Under the pieces are notes generated by a model, which did not search any database, had not been told where the DNA came from, and saw nothing but the letters and a program-made list of their open reading frames with translations. Below are positions 1 through 10,720 of a DNA stretch of 64,000 nt, piece after piece. This stretch comes from Phyto melanocephala (Eukaryota > Arthropoda > Insecta > Diptera > Rhinophoridae), in the NCBI GenBank assembly GCA_941918925.1, contig OW799237.1, forward strand, positions 58,079,997 through 58,143,996, in the 5' to 3' direction. The position numbers and the translations under genes were made by a program. Within the stretch, counting starts at the first letter, position 1. Each line of letters begins with the position of its first letter.

Positions 1-388
1 ATTAACGTCAAATTATTCTTATTAGTGTTTTATAACTATAACAAAAAAAGACGAGTAACTTAATGAAACTTTTGTATTTGCTATTGTTATTGTACGTTTT
101 GTTTTCTTTTGACTCGAAAACTTTCTAATAAAAATTCATCATAAACATTAATTTATTTAATTTATTTCGGTTCAAGCATAGCTATCAAAATGAACATGAA
201 AAGCATCACAACAATATTTAAACATAAAACTAATCAAGTTGTTTTTGAATTCCACTCTGTCTAATGAAGTACAATAGTTATTCAAGTATATTTCTCTGAT
301 AATAAGAATCATTGTTGCCGATTTCAGTGTAATAATCCAAAAATGGGATAAAACAAAATGCATTTAATATTCTTTATTTGTGTGCTTT
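1..388. other. AT-rich spacer, no gene seen
   Basis: No long open frame, inverted repeat or recognisable transposon end was seen. The short open frames here have no recognisable motif. Confidence 0.5.
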
Positions 389-1082
389 TTATACCCTTCA
401 CCTGTGGTGCACAAGGGTATATATAGCTTTGTCATTCCGTTTGTAATTTCTACAATTTTCATTTCCGACCCCATAAAGTATATACTTTCTGAAAGCTTAT
501 GAATAGAGGAGTCGATTAAGCCCTGACCGTCTGTCCGTGTGTTGGTTGAAATCAACTTTTAGAAGCCCCTATATGTTTTTCAGATCTGATTATGGTATCA
601 AATATCCAGGAATGAATCGCTATTGAAATTCAGAACAATCGCCCTATAACTTTCTGAGATATGAGCAAAAAACCACGACCACCTCGTTTTTTTACATGCA
701 AAAACATGCCAAAAAAAAAATATTACAAAAAAAAAATATATTAAAAATAAAAAAAAATAATAAAAAAAACTCCAAAAAAAAATTTTAAAAAAATTTAAAA
801 AAAAAATTTAAAAAAATTTTTTAAAAATTTTTGTAAAAAAATTTTTTAAAAAAATTTAAAAAAAAAATATAAAAAAAATAATAAAATATAAATAATATAT
901 TAAATAAAATAAATTTTTTTTGGCTCAGCTGGGATTCGATACCACATTTATTCTAAGGTGTACGTATGCACGTATTTTATATGAGATGAATGGTGATACA
1001 AACAATTGTTATTGCATGACTACACGTTGTGAAGGGTATATAAGATTCGGCACGGCCGAATATAGCACTGTTACTTGTTTTT
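389..1082 (+). mobile_element. DINE-1-like (Helentron-type) non-autonomous element, subfamily A
   Basis: This copy looks complete. It begins TATACCCTTCACC and carries the core 'gaccccataaagtatata' and 'gtctgtccgtgtg'. It then runs through an A-rich low-complexity tract (about 712-913). It ends with the hairpin ATTCGGCACGGCCGAAT followed by a short tail finishing ACTTGTTT. The start, the 'gaccccataaagtatat' core and the hairpin-plus-TTGTTT tail are the layout known for Drosophila DINE-1 elements. The family name is inferred from that resemblance. It encodes no protein. The open frame starting near 920 is repeat sequence and recurs in other copies. Confidence 0.85.
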
Positions 1083-1270
1083 GTGTAATTTCGTTGCAGA
1101 TAAAATCTTTCAATCAGATGTGCAACATATTTTTTAAATTATTGATAAGCCTTTATTCTTTACCAGCAAAATATCCGCTTCTTCGCTAGAGCAGTTCTCC
1201 CTATTTACTGAATACTCAAGTTCTTTTCTTAATTAAAAAAATACTTGTTCTTCTGACTAATTTTATTTAG

Positions 1271-2060
1271 AATAAGTAAGAGCACTATATTCGGCTGGGC
1301 TGAATTTTTGATACACACCACCAATTTTGTGTACTTTTATAGCACAAAATGTATTATTTTGTTATCAAAATATTTTCGTAAATTTCTTCTTCTAATGAGA
1401 GTTGGCGGTAAAGTAGGCGTGCTAATATAGTTTCTGCTAATAAATATTAGATACTTCAATATACCTATAGTCCTTTATTCTTCAAAAATCTCTATTCTTA
1501 GAGAAATTATTTGAATTTGAGATAAAGCGTTATATGGGAGGTGAGCGTAATGTGTGTCACATTTATTTTCCGTTAGAACAAAGCCTTTGGCCAAAAAGCA
1601 ATGTTTGAAAAATTTCAGAATCATACATCTAATTTTGTCAGTTTAATAACGTTTTTAAAGTTTTATATACTGAAAAATACACTGTGCGGTATGAATTTTC
1701 GTACATTTTGATCTAAAAATGGGAAAAATATAACATTTACTCAGGAAATATACATTCGAAATTTCATGGCTCTACGTTAATGAGTTGGAAGGACACGGTT
1801 TTTTTAACTACTTTTGCATTTCGAGCTATAACTCTCTTCCTAATGTTCCGATTTATCCCATTATTAATACCAAACAAACCTTGTGTATAAGAAATATTCT
1901 GGCAAAATTTGAGCCTCCTAACTTTTTCGGTCCGACCTCTATCGTGCTTTCAACAGACGGACAGACATAGCAAGATCGTCATAAAATTTAAGCCCGATTA
2001 AGAAAATATATACTTTGTGGGGTCTAAAATCGATATTTCGATGTGTAACAAACGGAAACC
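1271..2060 (-). mobile_element. DINE-1-like element, subfamily B
   Basis: On the minus strand this ends with the same type of hairpin as subfamily A (plus-strand 'attcggctgggctgaat' near 1289) and begins in the 'ggggtctaaaatcgatatttcgatgtgtaaca' type of block near 2020-2060. It shares the 'ggtccgacctctatcgtgc' block (about 1928-1950) with the copies at 10721, 39212 and 54760. It lacks the A-rich tract of subfamily A. The start of the element is degraded, so the right boundary is approximate. Confidence 0.75.
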
Positions 2061-2079
2061 ATATCGTGGACATAAATTA

Positions 2080-2640
2080 TATTTCCTTTTTGAGTTTCCA
2101 AACTTTAGATTCATAAATTCAGAAAATGAAAAAAATTACTACAAAAGTTAAGAAAGTCATATTTTTACCTTCTCTATAGTTTTCAAACTGCAACAGTAAC
2201 TATTTGGTCGCCCAAAATATTTTAAATCTCAAATTGAATCATTAGTTACTAATTTAAAAAATCTATGTTTACAACGCCAGAAAATACAAAGATTAAAAAA
2301 TAAAAACGCGAAAAAATACCTTATGTCGCCGATATAATTTTCATTCTCAACTTGAATGAATACTCCCTAATTTTAAAATTCTAGCTTCGAAAGCGGTGAA
2401 ATTAAAATAAAACACAAAAAGTACCTTTAAGACCCAATAATATGATTAGTCTCAACTCGGATCTATAGTCTCCAATCTCAAAATGCTAGTTTTTCAAATC
2501 ATAGTGTATAAAACGTCCTATAAAAATGAGAAGGAGAACAATCTCAAATTTTATAAAAAAAAATTTTAAAAAACCCTATAGCGGATCAAAAATGTAGTGG
2601 TTATTCGGGAATTTTTGCTTTTTGCATAGTGTTGTTAATC
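2080..2640. repeat. degenerate tandem-like repeat, about 110-125 bp period
   Basis: Three blocks, near 2228, 2343 and 2450, share the pattern 'tctcaa-t-gaat...tagt/ctcc-aat-t-aaaat-cta', each followed by an A-rich stretch. The similarity is visible by eye but weak. It may be the internal part of the adjacent DINE-type element. Confidence 0.3.
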
Positions 2641-3091
2641 GATAGTGCGTGGTAAAATACTTATTTATTTATGTTAATAAATTAAGTTTCAAACAAGGCA
2701 TATCCATAAGGTATATGCAACGGCGAGTTGATACAACAAAGCAACTTTTCATGTGATGTTTTATGTCAAGGCCAATTCGTATATCAGGGATGGAAAAGGT
2801 GTTTTTACATATTAAATATAATAAAATTTGATCAAAAAAAGGATATAATTGTTTGAAACACATTATTAATGACGCAAAAGCTACAAATATACATAAATTT
2901 AGCACATTTTTTATCAAAAATGTACATGTAAGTTAATTGTTTAATACAGAATTTAAAATCACATTTCCCTTCCCTGCATTAATAAGGCAAATTCAACCAA
3001 TTTTTACAAAATGTTTCACAATCAGCTGGGCTGATAATTTCACCTGTATGAATTCGCCTTGGTTTCAAACAAATACGAATTTTCAATTATT
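2641..3091. other. spacer, nothing recognised
   Basis: AT-rich sequence with short frames on both strands and no recognisable motif. Confidence 0.4.
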
Positions 3092-3693
3092 TTATACCCT
3101 TCATACAAAAGTGAAAAAGGATATATATAGGTTTGTCATTCCGTGTGACATTTCTACAGTTTTTATTTCCGATCCCATAAAGTGTATTTTTTCTAAAAGC
3201 TTAAGAGAAGTCGATTAAACATTGTCAGTCTGTCCGTGTGTATGTTAAAACCAACTTTTTGAAGCCCCACGACCTTGCCTAGACCCGCGTGAGGTATTAA
3301 AATATCAGAAATATTCAGGAACAGATCGGTACATAAACAACTGAGGTATGAGGAAAAACCACGACCACCTCTTTTTTTTCACAACAACAACATACAACAC
3401 ATACATACGTACGTACATACATACTTACAACACTGATCCAAAAAAAAAATATTATTATATATATAAGTATGTATATATATATATATTAATTTTTATTTTT
3501 TCTTATATTTTTTTATAATATTTTTTTTACATAAACTCTTTTTATCATTTATAATGTGATGTTTTTATATGTATGTACGTATTTCATATTAATGAGGTGA
3601 ATGGTGATACAAACAATTGTTATTGTATGACTATACGTTTTGAAGGGTATATAAGATTCGGCATGGACGAATATAGCACTCTTACTTGTTTTT
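3092..3693 (+). mobile_element. DINE-1-like element, subfamily A variant
   Basis: It starts TATACCCTTCAT and ends with a mutated hairpin (GATTCGGCATGGACGAAT) and ACTTGTTTT. Its middle ('gacccgcgtgaggtattaaaatatc') matches the copies at 13451 and 63253 rather than the copy at 389, so it belongs to a distinct A-type lineage. An AT dinucleotide tract lies at about 3455-3486. Confidence 0.8.
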
Positions 3694-5188
3694 TACATCG
3701 AATTAAATTTTTTTTGGTATTTTTTTTGCTTTCAATTTTGCCTTTTATCAATACAACAGGGATTTATATATAATTTAATGCATTGTTAAACTATTAAAAT
3801 TGTCATAAGCGTTGCAAAATATATAGCATATTTCCGTCACACAAATGTATCGTTGTAATTGTCAGATAACAGTAACTAATCTTGAACAAACATATAATAA
3901 TCTACAAAAATGTTCTGCGTATAAAGTTTTTTCATGGGAAGAATACATATAAAAGTAAAAACTTAAAATCTTATCGCAAAACAGTTTCGAATGCTTAAAA
4001 CGTACAGGCGCAAAATAAGAAATCGAACAATGTCGTCTATGGAAATATTTTATCGTAAATTTTTGATTAAATAAACATGTTGAAAGCACTATATTGGCTG
4101 AAGTTTTGTATTAACATTTGTTATTCCTTAAAATACATTTTTCAACTATGAACGTAATTCGAAAGACCATGCAGATGAAGTAGGTGACAGACGCTAGTTA
4201 CGCTATAAAATAGTTCATCCAATGTGGAATTATTAGTTTTTTACATTTTCGACTTTGTGATTACTTGCTACTCAATAACTTTAAAAAGAGCAGAAAATGT
4301 TTAAATAAAACTATTAGAAAACGAAGAAGCATAATAGTATTACACCAAATATATATTACTTCAGTCAATAAAAATAAAGTTTTAGTGTATAAAAGATTTT
4401 ATAAATAATTAGATGGGCACGTAAAAGAACCTTTGCTTGCTTGCACTAGCTTTAGGCTTATTAAATATCTAAACGTAAACAAAAAATTAATATCAGAAAT
4501 ATACTAGTTCGTGTTTTAATATAGTCGGCAGATTTTATTAAATTCTGCATTGGAAGCAAAATTATCAAAGTAAGAAGGTAACATTGATTTGGTATTATTT
4601 ACTAATTTTGGGCAACACTGGAATATTTATAACATTAAAAAGTGACAACTGTAAATTATTCAGCGCTTCTAAAATAAAATTTTGCGCAACCTTCAACTTA
4701 AATCTTTTTCTGTAAAAATATCATATCAGCGGCTAAAAAAAATAGATCAGTGCAATAAAATATTCTTCAAAAAAGGCTGAAATAAAATTGGCTCTTTTCA
4801 ATATGGTATAGAACCTTCCATTTATGGTTGCGGGTCATTTAACTTAACAGTGATAAAGTTCTATTTTTGACTGCAATATGATGATGGGTTCAACAAAGGC
4901 AAATGCCATCATAAAAAAAATTGTTGAGGAAAAACAGTTCTTAACTGTAGTGAGCTACATATATAAAAATAACAAGTTCTATCCAAGGTTTTTATGAAAT
5001 AAATAGATTAAAAAGTTAAACATTTTACAATTACGCGTTTTAAGTATATATGTATGTTTTTATGCCTTTTAAAATTTTAAAATTGTCAACGCTGAATATA
5101 AACACTGATTGTGAAACAATCATATGTTGCTTTCGCTATCTTTCTGATAGCTGGAGTAGGACAAAACTAGTAAAAATATAAAAATAAA
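3694..5188. other. AT-rich spacer, no gene seen
   Basis: About 1.5 kb with no long open frame and no transposon end I could recognise. Confidence 0.45.
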
Positions 5189-5203
5189 CAGAGAAAACAT
5201 TAT
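5189..5203. repeat. left target-site duplication of LINE insertion
   Basis: The 15-bp sequence CAGAGAAAACATTAT occurs here and again at 7256-7270, exactly bracketing the LINE. It abuts the T-rich run that is the element's poly(A) tail on the minus strand. Confidence 0.9.
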
Positions 5204-7255
5204 TATTATTTTTTTTTTTTAACGTTTATTAATTCATAATATTGTACAAACTTAAACTATAATAAACACTAGTTAACAATATTAATTTTTACACATTTAT
5301 ACAAAGTCCCAAAAACGAGCTCTCGAGTATTATTAGTATGGCTTAGATTTAGATTTTCAAAAAAAAATATTTAGATTTTGTACTTCAAATGGAGAAGATA
5401 TATATTTTATATGATATTAGATTGTAATGAAAAAAATTGTTTAAAAACATTACATTTATATGGCAACTGTTAAAAACTATGGTCGAAAAGTAAAAAAAGA
5501 AGAAAAATTATAATAGATTATTCATATAACCACCAAAATGTTTTGGTTTTCGAACACTGTAAACTATAAAAATCTCTATTAGAAATACTTGTGTCGTGAC
5601 GTAAAATATTAATTTTTTGTTTCATTGCAATTTACTGCTTTAATATTGGCCCGTCTAAAATTATGATAAAAGACTGGTATGCCATTTTGGTTTTGTATAA
5701 CCCCTATTTTATCGAGATATAAAAATGCCTCAGGTGGAACAAATTCTTTTTGCAATGTCGCTTGTATATATTCTTCATTTGTATAGTACGGTGCCATTAT
5801 CAAATTATTTTCGTTACATTTAGTACATCTTAAAATATTATTTCTAATTAAGTTTATAATAAAATTATCTATTCTTATAATATTTGAAGCGTTATTTAAT
5901 TTTTTATTAGATATATACTTTAAAAAATTGCTGTTTGGAGATCTATGTAACGAAGTGCAAGCTCTTAAACATTTTCGTTCGAAAACCCGTATCTTTTCCA
6001 TGTAAGAAGGTGAAACATTAAACCATATTGGACTCCCGTATGTTATGACTGGTCTAATCAAGGATTGGTACATAATTATTTTGACTCTAGATTTTATGTA
6101 TTTTGAATAGCACAACGATTTATATACAAAGAATGCCTTTCTAGCTTTGTTTAGTACTTCCTTAACATGGTAATTGAAATATAAAAAATTATCTAAGTAA
6201 ATACCTAAATACTTAACTACTTTTTTGTTGGGTATATCCATATTGGATAAATTAGATTTAATTCCAAATTCTTTCCAATTTTTCCTTATATTACTATTGC
6301 ATTTATCAACTGGAGGTCTAAAAAGAATTGTTTCACATTTTTTTATATTCATTGTCATATTCCAATCTATAGTAAACTTTTCCACAATATTAAACAAGTC
6401 TTGAAGTTTTTCATTGATTTTCTCGATTGTTTTATCCGCGTGATATATAATAATATCATCTGCAAAAGAGATAATATTCTCTATTTTACTCAAAAGGTCA
6501 AAAATAAATATATTAAAAAGAATGGGAGAGTTAACAGTTCCCTGTTGTAATCCATTTACGATTTTAAAAAATTTTCTGCTTTTGTGATTTTGATGTATTA
6601 TTGTAAAAGATTTGTCACAAATCATATTATAGATCAGTATGATTTGATTTATGGGAAATTTATATTGATTTAATTTAAAAATTAGTCCCGGAATCCAAAT
6701 GCTATCAAAAGCTTTTTCCATGTCGATTAAGCAAGCACCCGTGCATAATTTTTTATTCCAGTTCCAATTAATATTAGATGTAAGTAGATGAATTGCATTG
6801 ACAGTTGAATGTTTATATTTTAATCCGAACTGTTTTTCGTTTATTAAATTATTGTCATTACAAAATTGGCTTATGTTATTATTTATGCACATTTCAAAAA
6901 CCTTACTAATATTGGGTAGCAAACTAATTGCCCTTAAGTTTTTCGGGTTACTCAAATCTTTATCTTTTTTCGGCAATATAACTACTTTTGCTTTTTTCCA
7001 CATTTTGGGAAAGTAAGAATTATTAATCATATTGTTAAATAAATTACAATATTCAAATATCATTATCTCAGGAATATTTTTTAGTACTATGTTTGGTATT
7101 TTATCTAAACCTGAAGATAACTTGCCTCTAAGATTTGAGAAAATGTATAATATTTTTTCCCTCGTTATAAAATATTTTTGAGTTTGTGTATCTTCTAGCA
7201 TGTTGGATTTTTTATCATCGTTAAAGTTTGTAATAGTTTTTTGTTGATTTTTTTT
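5204..7255 (-). mobile_element. 5'-truncated Jockey-like LINE
   Basis: A non-LTR retrotransposon insertion of about 2.05 kb, flanked by perfect 15-bp duplications. On the minus strand it holds the C-terminal part of ORF2, about 400 bp of 3' untranslated region, an AATAAA signal (plus-strand tttatt at 5225-5230) and a short A-rich tail with TAA repeats. No endonuclease domain or ORF1 is present. The 5' end was therefore lost, as is usual for target-primed reverse transcription that stops early. The open frame and perfect duplication suggest a recent insertion. Confidence 0.92.
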
Positions 7256-7267
7256 CAGAGAAAACAT
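5609..7267 (-). CDS. LINE reverse transcriptase, C-terminal part of ORF2
   Basis: The 552-codon frame encodes an RNA-dependent DNA polymerase of the Jockey/I type, which copies LINE RNA at the nicked target. The catalytic aspartates are in IDMEKAFDS (about residue 182) and in SFADDIIIY (about 270-271). The GLQQGTVNSPILFNIF block at about 239-254 is the conserved finger/palm motif. A thumb region with KYLGIYLDN and RPVITYGSPIW follows. There is no internal stop. The first ATG (7265-7267) lies in the duplicated target site, outside the element, so the first codons are host DNA. The real protein is ORF2 cut off just before the reverse transcriptase domain. With no endonuclease it cannot be autonomous. 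Confidence 0.9.
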   Translation of the reverse strand: MFSLKKNQQKTITNFNDDKKSNMLEDTQTQKYFITREKILYIFSNLRGKLSSGLDKIPNIVLKNIPEIMIFEYCNLFNNMINNSYFPKMWKKAKVVILPKKDKDLSNPKNLRAISLLPNISKVFEMCINNNISQFCNDNNLINEKQFGLKYKHSTVNAIHLLTSNINWNWNKKLCTGACLIDMEKAFDSIWIPGLIFKLNQYKFPINQIILIYNMICDKSFTIIHQNHKSRKFFKIVNGLQQGTVNSPILFNIFIFDLLSKIENIISFADDIIIYHADKTIEKINEKLQDLFNIVEKFTIDWNMTMNIKKCETILFRPPVDKCNSNIRKNWKEFGIKSNLSNMDIPNKKVVKYLGIYLDNFLYFNYHVKEVLNKARKAFFVYKSLCYSKYIKSRVKIIMYQSLIRPVITYGSPIWFNVSPSYMEKIRVFERKCLRACTSLHRSPNSNFLKYISNKKLNNASNIIRIDNFIINLIRNNILRCTKCNENNLIMAPYYTNEEYIQATLQKEFVPPEAFLYLDKIGVIQNQNGIPVFYHNFRRANIKAVNCNETKN

Positions 7268-7270
7268 TAT
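7256..7270. repeat. right target-site duplication of LINE insertion
   Basis: Second perfect copy of CAGAGAAAACATTAT, partner of 5189-5203. It supplies the apparent start codon of the reverse transcriptase frame. Confidence 0.9.
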
Positions 7271-7609
7271 AAAGGAAACTAATTAACCGAATTCTGTTAA
7301 CTAAAAACTTGGAGTTAAATGATATTAACATTCAATTTTTAATCAGTGATCAAAGAGTTTCGAATGCATTTCACTTTGCTAGTGTTAGCAAAAATATTCA
7401 GATTATTCTTTTTATTATCACAATTAAATCTATTACATGCACATATAATATAATTGCCGCAAATAAGATGAAAGGGTATTGGACAATTTATTTGACATAT
7501 ACAAATTTATAAACAAGTGTTCATATGACGCATCATACAAAAATTACACGCAAGTCAACATATCGTGTATTCACAAAAATTGTATGCTAACTAATATGTT
7601 GATATATCA
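7271..7609. other. spacer, nothing recognised
   Basis: Short AT-rich stretch between the LINE and the hAT element. No motif was seen. Confidence 0.4.
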
Positions 7610-7868
7610 CTTGTAGACAATGTTGCCACAGACAAACAAATTTTCTTAAAAATGTAACCAAATGAGGAAAAAAAAAATAACCAAAATTAAAAATTATTTT
7701 AATATTATTAAATTTTATTTTATTTCATATTTCAATGCAAAAAACTAAATAGAATTAAAAATATATATGTATGTACACAAAGCGATTTTTTTAGAGATCG
7801 TCAAATTTAAAATTCATACTATGTTGAGAAAAAAAATTTAGAAGCTTTTCAAACAAAGTTTTGGCAGA

Positions 7869-8130
7869 CTAGACATAATGGGAATCATTTTGACTTATGC
7901 ACAATTCTTTTGATTGCATAACATTGTTAATTATTTGGAACTCAAGCTTATTTCCAAATTTGCTTTTTATCAAACTAAGCAGTGAAAAAATGCTTTCTGC
8001 AGCAGCTGAGCTATGTGGCAAAGACATTAGGTTTTAAACAAAATAAAGAAGTTCTTGGAAACACTTTTCGTTCATTGGACTTTTATGTTTGGACACTCTA
8101 TCCAAACACTCAACAATACTTATATCACTA
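7869..8130 (-). pseudogene. hAT transposase C-terminal dimerisation domain (relic)
   Basis: Minus-strand translation contains LPHSSAAAESIFSLLSLIKS followed by a conserved-looking NNVMQSKE block. This is the C-terminal dimerisation motif of hAT transposases. A stop interrupts the frame just upstream of it (around 8029-8031), and the frame ends at 7869-7871. It is the last exon-like part of the outer hAT element, with the upstream part now at 9667-9858. It is non-functional. Confidence 0.65.
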
Positions 8131-8143
8131 AATTGATAAATAT

Positions 8144-8870
8144 CAGTGTGACCATATTAGCTTTTTTCGAGCTAAATTTAGTTTTTTTTTTAGTTTAGCT
8201 TCATATATTTTATTTACCTTTTAGCTTTTTTTTAGCTTTTTGAAAAATTGCATTTGGCTTTTTCTAGCCTTTTCTCTATTTGCAATCGAATGATTTAAAT
8301 ATATATACATTGTAAAATAAGAAGGTTCAATAAAATAAAGTCATATTGATAACCTTATAAAGTGGTCTCAAACAACTAAAATCTGGAAATAGAAAAGGAT
8401 ATAAGATATACTTGCCAAAATTTTATTAAATAATTAATATATCAATTACGCTTCTTTTCTCAAGTCTCAAGAAAAGAGAATGTAAATTGTATGAGAATTT
8501 TAAAGAAGAAATGGCAACTTTAAACCTAGATGAAATTTCTGATTTAGAATTACAATGGCAAAAACTAAATTGTTATGAGTAGCCTAATCAAAACTCAATA
8601 TTAGAATTTTGGATCAATGTTTTTGAGTATAAAAATGCATTAAATAAATCTATTTTTGTGATGAAAATTTTAGTCTTGCCTTTCAGTAACGTTGAAGTTG
8701 AGTGCGTATTTAGCGGGATGAATCTAATAAAAACGAAAATTAGAAACAGATTTACTTTAAATACAGTAAATTCACTTATCTATATAAGATGTGGCTTAAC
8801 AAAAATAAAAAAATGTTGTCAAAATTTTAAAATAACAAATGATTTCAATTAAAATTTTAATAAACCTATT
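8144..8870 (+). mobile_element. second hAT remnant inserted in the first
   Basis: The sequence CAGTGTGACCATATTAGC at 8144 resembles a hAT terminal inverted repeat and is followed by repeated TTTAGCTTTTT blocks. A plus-strand transposase tail lies at 8529-8852. I could not find the matching right-hand inverted end. TAGCTTTATTT-like sequence near 9556 may belong to the same element, so its true end could be near 9600. Sequence from 8871 to about 9600 is otherwise unremarkable AT-rich DNA. Confidence 0.45.
8529..8852 (+). pseudogene. hAT transposase C-terminal dimerisation domain (relic)
   Basis: Translation gives EFWINVFEYKNALNK and then LVLPFSNVEVECVFSGMNLI with KTKIRNR, the hAT dimerisation motif around a conserved FSN.E...FS.MN core. 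One in-frame TAG lies upstream, at about 8580. The first available ATG (8658) is internal to the domain, so no intact gene exists. It is on the opposite strand to, and only distantly similar to, the relic at 7869-8130, so it comes from a different hAT lineage. Confidence 0.7.
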
Positions 8871-9666
8871 TATACAAATGATAGTAATTTATTGACGAAC
8901 TCTTCAGAGGTAGAGGTGCTTTGAATCTATTAGTTTTTTTATTTTAGCTTTAAGAACTTTTTTTATATACTTATGTTTACCTTTGTACTAAGTTACATAC
9001 ATATTTGTGATATAACTCTTAATATGTTAATTTTTTTTTACTTTATTTTATTATATATGTATTTTATTTTAGTCTTAAGACTTTTCTTAACTTTATTTAT
9101 TTTGTGGTCAACTTATGCTGGCATAATAATTACAGAAAATTTATTGTAGTCTTTATTATTTTATTTAAATGCTCGTACATACATACATATCTATTTTGAA
9201 TTTAATGCTAATGAAGATATTTTTGTTCAATAAATATAGTTTGATTTTGTTACTGGTTTAAAGTGTACGACCATGTCATGGAAATCGAAATTATGTGAAA
9301 TTGAAATCGACGAATATTTTTAATTGAATTTTTGTAAAAATGGACGCAGCTTTTCCTGATTTCAAAAGTAGTTTAAGAATAGGAGAGTGGTCTTCAAAAC
9401 TTGATCGATTTTAATTTCACGTGATTTTGATATCCATGAATTGGCCAATATTTTTGTTCCTAAAAAAAAGGTTTTTACATAGTATGTGTACATCCGTATA
9501 TATGTTATTTATAATATGTATAATAAATTTATATAATTAAAAACCAATACAAAAATTTAGCTTTATTTTTTTGGCTTTAATTTATTTTTTTATTTTTATA
9601 TATATATGTTTGTTGACCTGTTGGTGAACTGCAAGTTTTGGTTAAATAATCGAGCTCAAGGTCTCA

Positions 9667-9858
9667 CTATCTAAAATAGTATTGGAAAATCTTAACAGTT
9701 TCCATTGGGATTAAATTTTTTTTTTCATTACCACCTGTTGAATTTGAGAATGATAATAACAAAGGTTCCAAACTTATCTCTGAAGTGCTTAAAACTTTAT
9801 TTGGTGTAATTATCTCAAGATGTTTAAAATCTATTCTGGAAAAATCGAAGCGTTTCAA
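9667..9858 (-). pseudogene. hAT transposase internal fragment (relic)
   Basis: The 63-codon minus-strand frame contains FDFSRIDFKHLEIITPNK and a following LSTSEISLEPLL segment, resembling the mid-to-late region of hAT transposases just before the dimerisation domain. Its strand and position fit the upstream part of the gene whose C-terminus is at 7869-8130. Identity rests on a by-eye family resemblance. Confidence 0.4.
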
Positions 9859-10189
9859 AATTTCCTTTAAAAGCTAAATACAAAATTGTTGTACATCTTT
9901 TTTAATTTTATGTTTTGCAAGCTTGATGGGCTACTTTCATGCATTCTTGATAATTCATTGCAATGTGAAACATACATATTTTAAAGGGCGATTTGAAAAA
10001 TTAGCATATAAAATACATAATGTGTATACATATTAAAATTTTAGTGAAAAGTAACCAAAACCAAAAAAAGTACACATCTACACATCAGAAAAAATAATGT
10101 GTAACCAATATTGATTAAAAGTAACCATAACGGCAACGCTTGTAGACGTGTTTTTTTATTTTAGTTTTTGTTTTGCAATTTATTTACAA

Positions 10190-10565
10190 CTAGCCAAACC
10201 CGGCGCGCGTTGCTACGCCCCTTAATGAATTGAAATGCATTCTGAATTTTAATTGAATATCAAGTGCAAAAACCTAAATATTATAATTTTTTTTATGGGC
10301 GTGGCATTGCCCACTTTTCTAATCACGAAATTGTAAAGTCATAATAGCTCAATATGTGTGCAAAGTTTCAGAAAAATCGGTCATGTGCAAGTAGGTTAAA
10401 ATGAAAGCTATTTTTTATAAGCGTGGCCCCGCCCACTTTTATCCATCCATAAACACTCCCTGGTATGTGTACAACAACTTACCAAAATTTGAGCCCGATC
10501 GGGTTTACAGTTTCGGAGTCTATAGCTAACACACACACACAGAGTTTCACTTTTATATATATAGA
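10190..10565 (-). mobile_element. Helitron, non-autonomous, family C
   Basis: On the minus strand it begins TCTATATATATAAAAGTG and ends in a GC-rich terminus (GCAACGCGCGCCGGGTTTGG) followed by CTAG. The flanking bases are A on the 5' side and T on the 3' side, the A/T target typical of Helitrons. It carries a short (AC)n tract and one to two copies of the roughly 120-bp GC-box-containing monomer. It encodes no protein. Full-family copies lie at 34137, 35798, 36660, 40585 and 47482. Confidence 0.85.
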
Positions 10566-10590
10566 TAGAAGATAGATAGATAGATAGATA
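10562..10590. repeat. GATA microsatellite
   Basis: A short (GATA)n run directly beside the 5' end of the Helitron, partly continuous with its terminal TATA tract. Confidence 0.8.
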
Positions 10591-10720
10591 AATAATAAAC
10601 AAATCTACTCACTACCTACACAAACAATAAAATAACAGCAGCGTTAAATTCCTCTAAATTTTAAGAATTTCACTTTAATACAATAAAGAAAAAAAGGGAA
10701 GAGTGTATATGTGCAGCCTT

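Larger units (their letters stand above)
7610..10147 (-). mobile_element. old hAT-type DNA transposon, interrupted
   Basis: Direct repeats CTTGTAGAC at 7610-7618 and 10139-10147 flank inverted GTTGCC / GGCAAC ends. An 8-bp duplication plus one shared base fits hAT insertion. Two minus-strand transposase relics lie inside, a C-terminal one at 7869-8130 and a more upstream one at 9667-9858. Between them sits a second, oppositely oriented hAT remnant. GTAACCAA-like motifs recur near both ends (7657, 10052, 10101 and 10121), as subterminal repeats of hAT elements often do. The terminal inverted repeats are decayed, so exact ends are uncertain. Confidence 0.6.

Noticed and set aside
920..1189. Open frame beginning MAQLGFD, also seen at 13868 and 18738
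   Set aside because: It recurs wherever the DINE 'ggctcagctgggattcgat' block occurs and has no domain. It is repeat sequence, not a gene.
6798..7016. Plus-strand frame of 72 codons
   Set aside because: It is the antisense shadow of the reverse transcriptase frame and has no motif.
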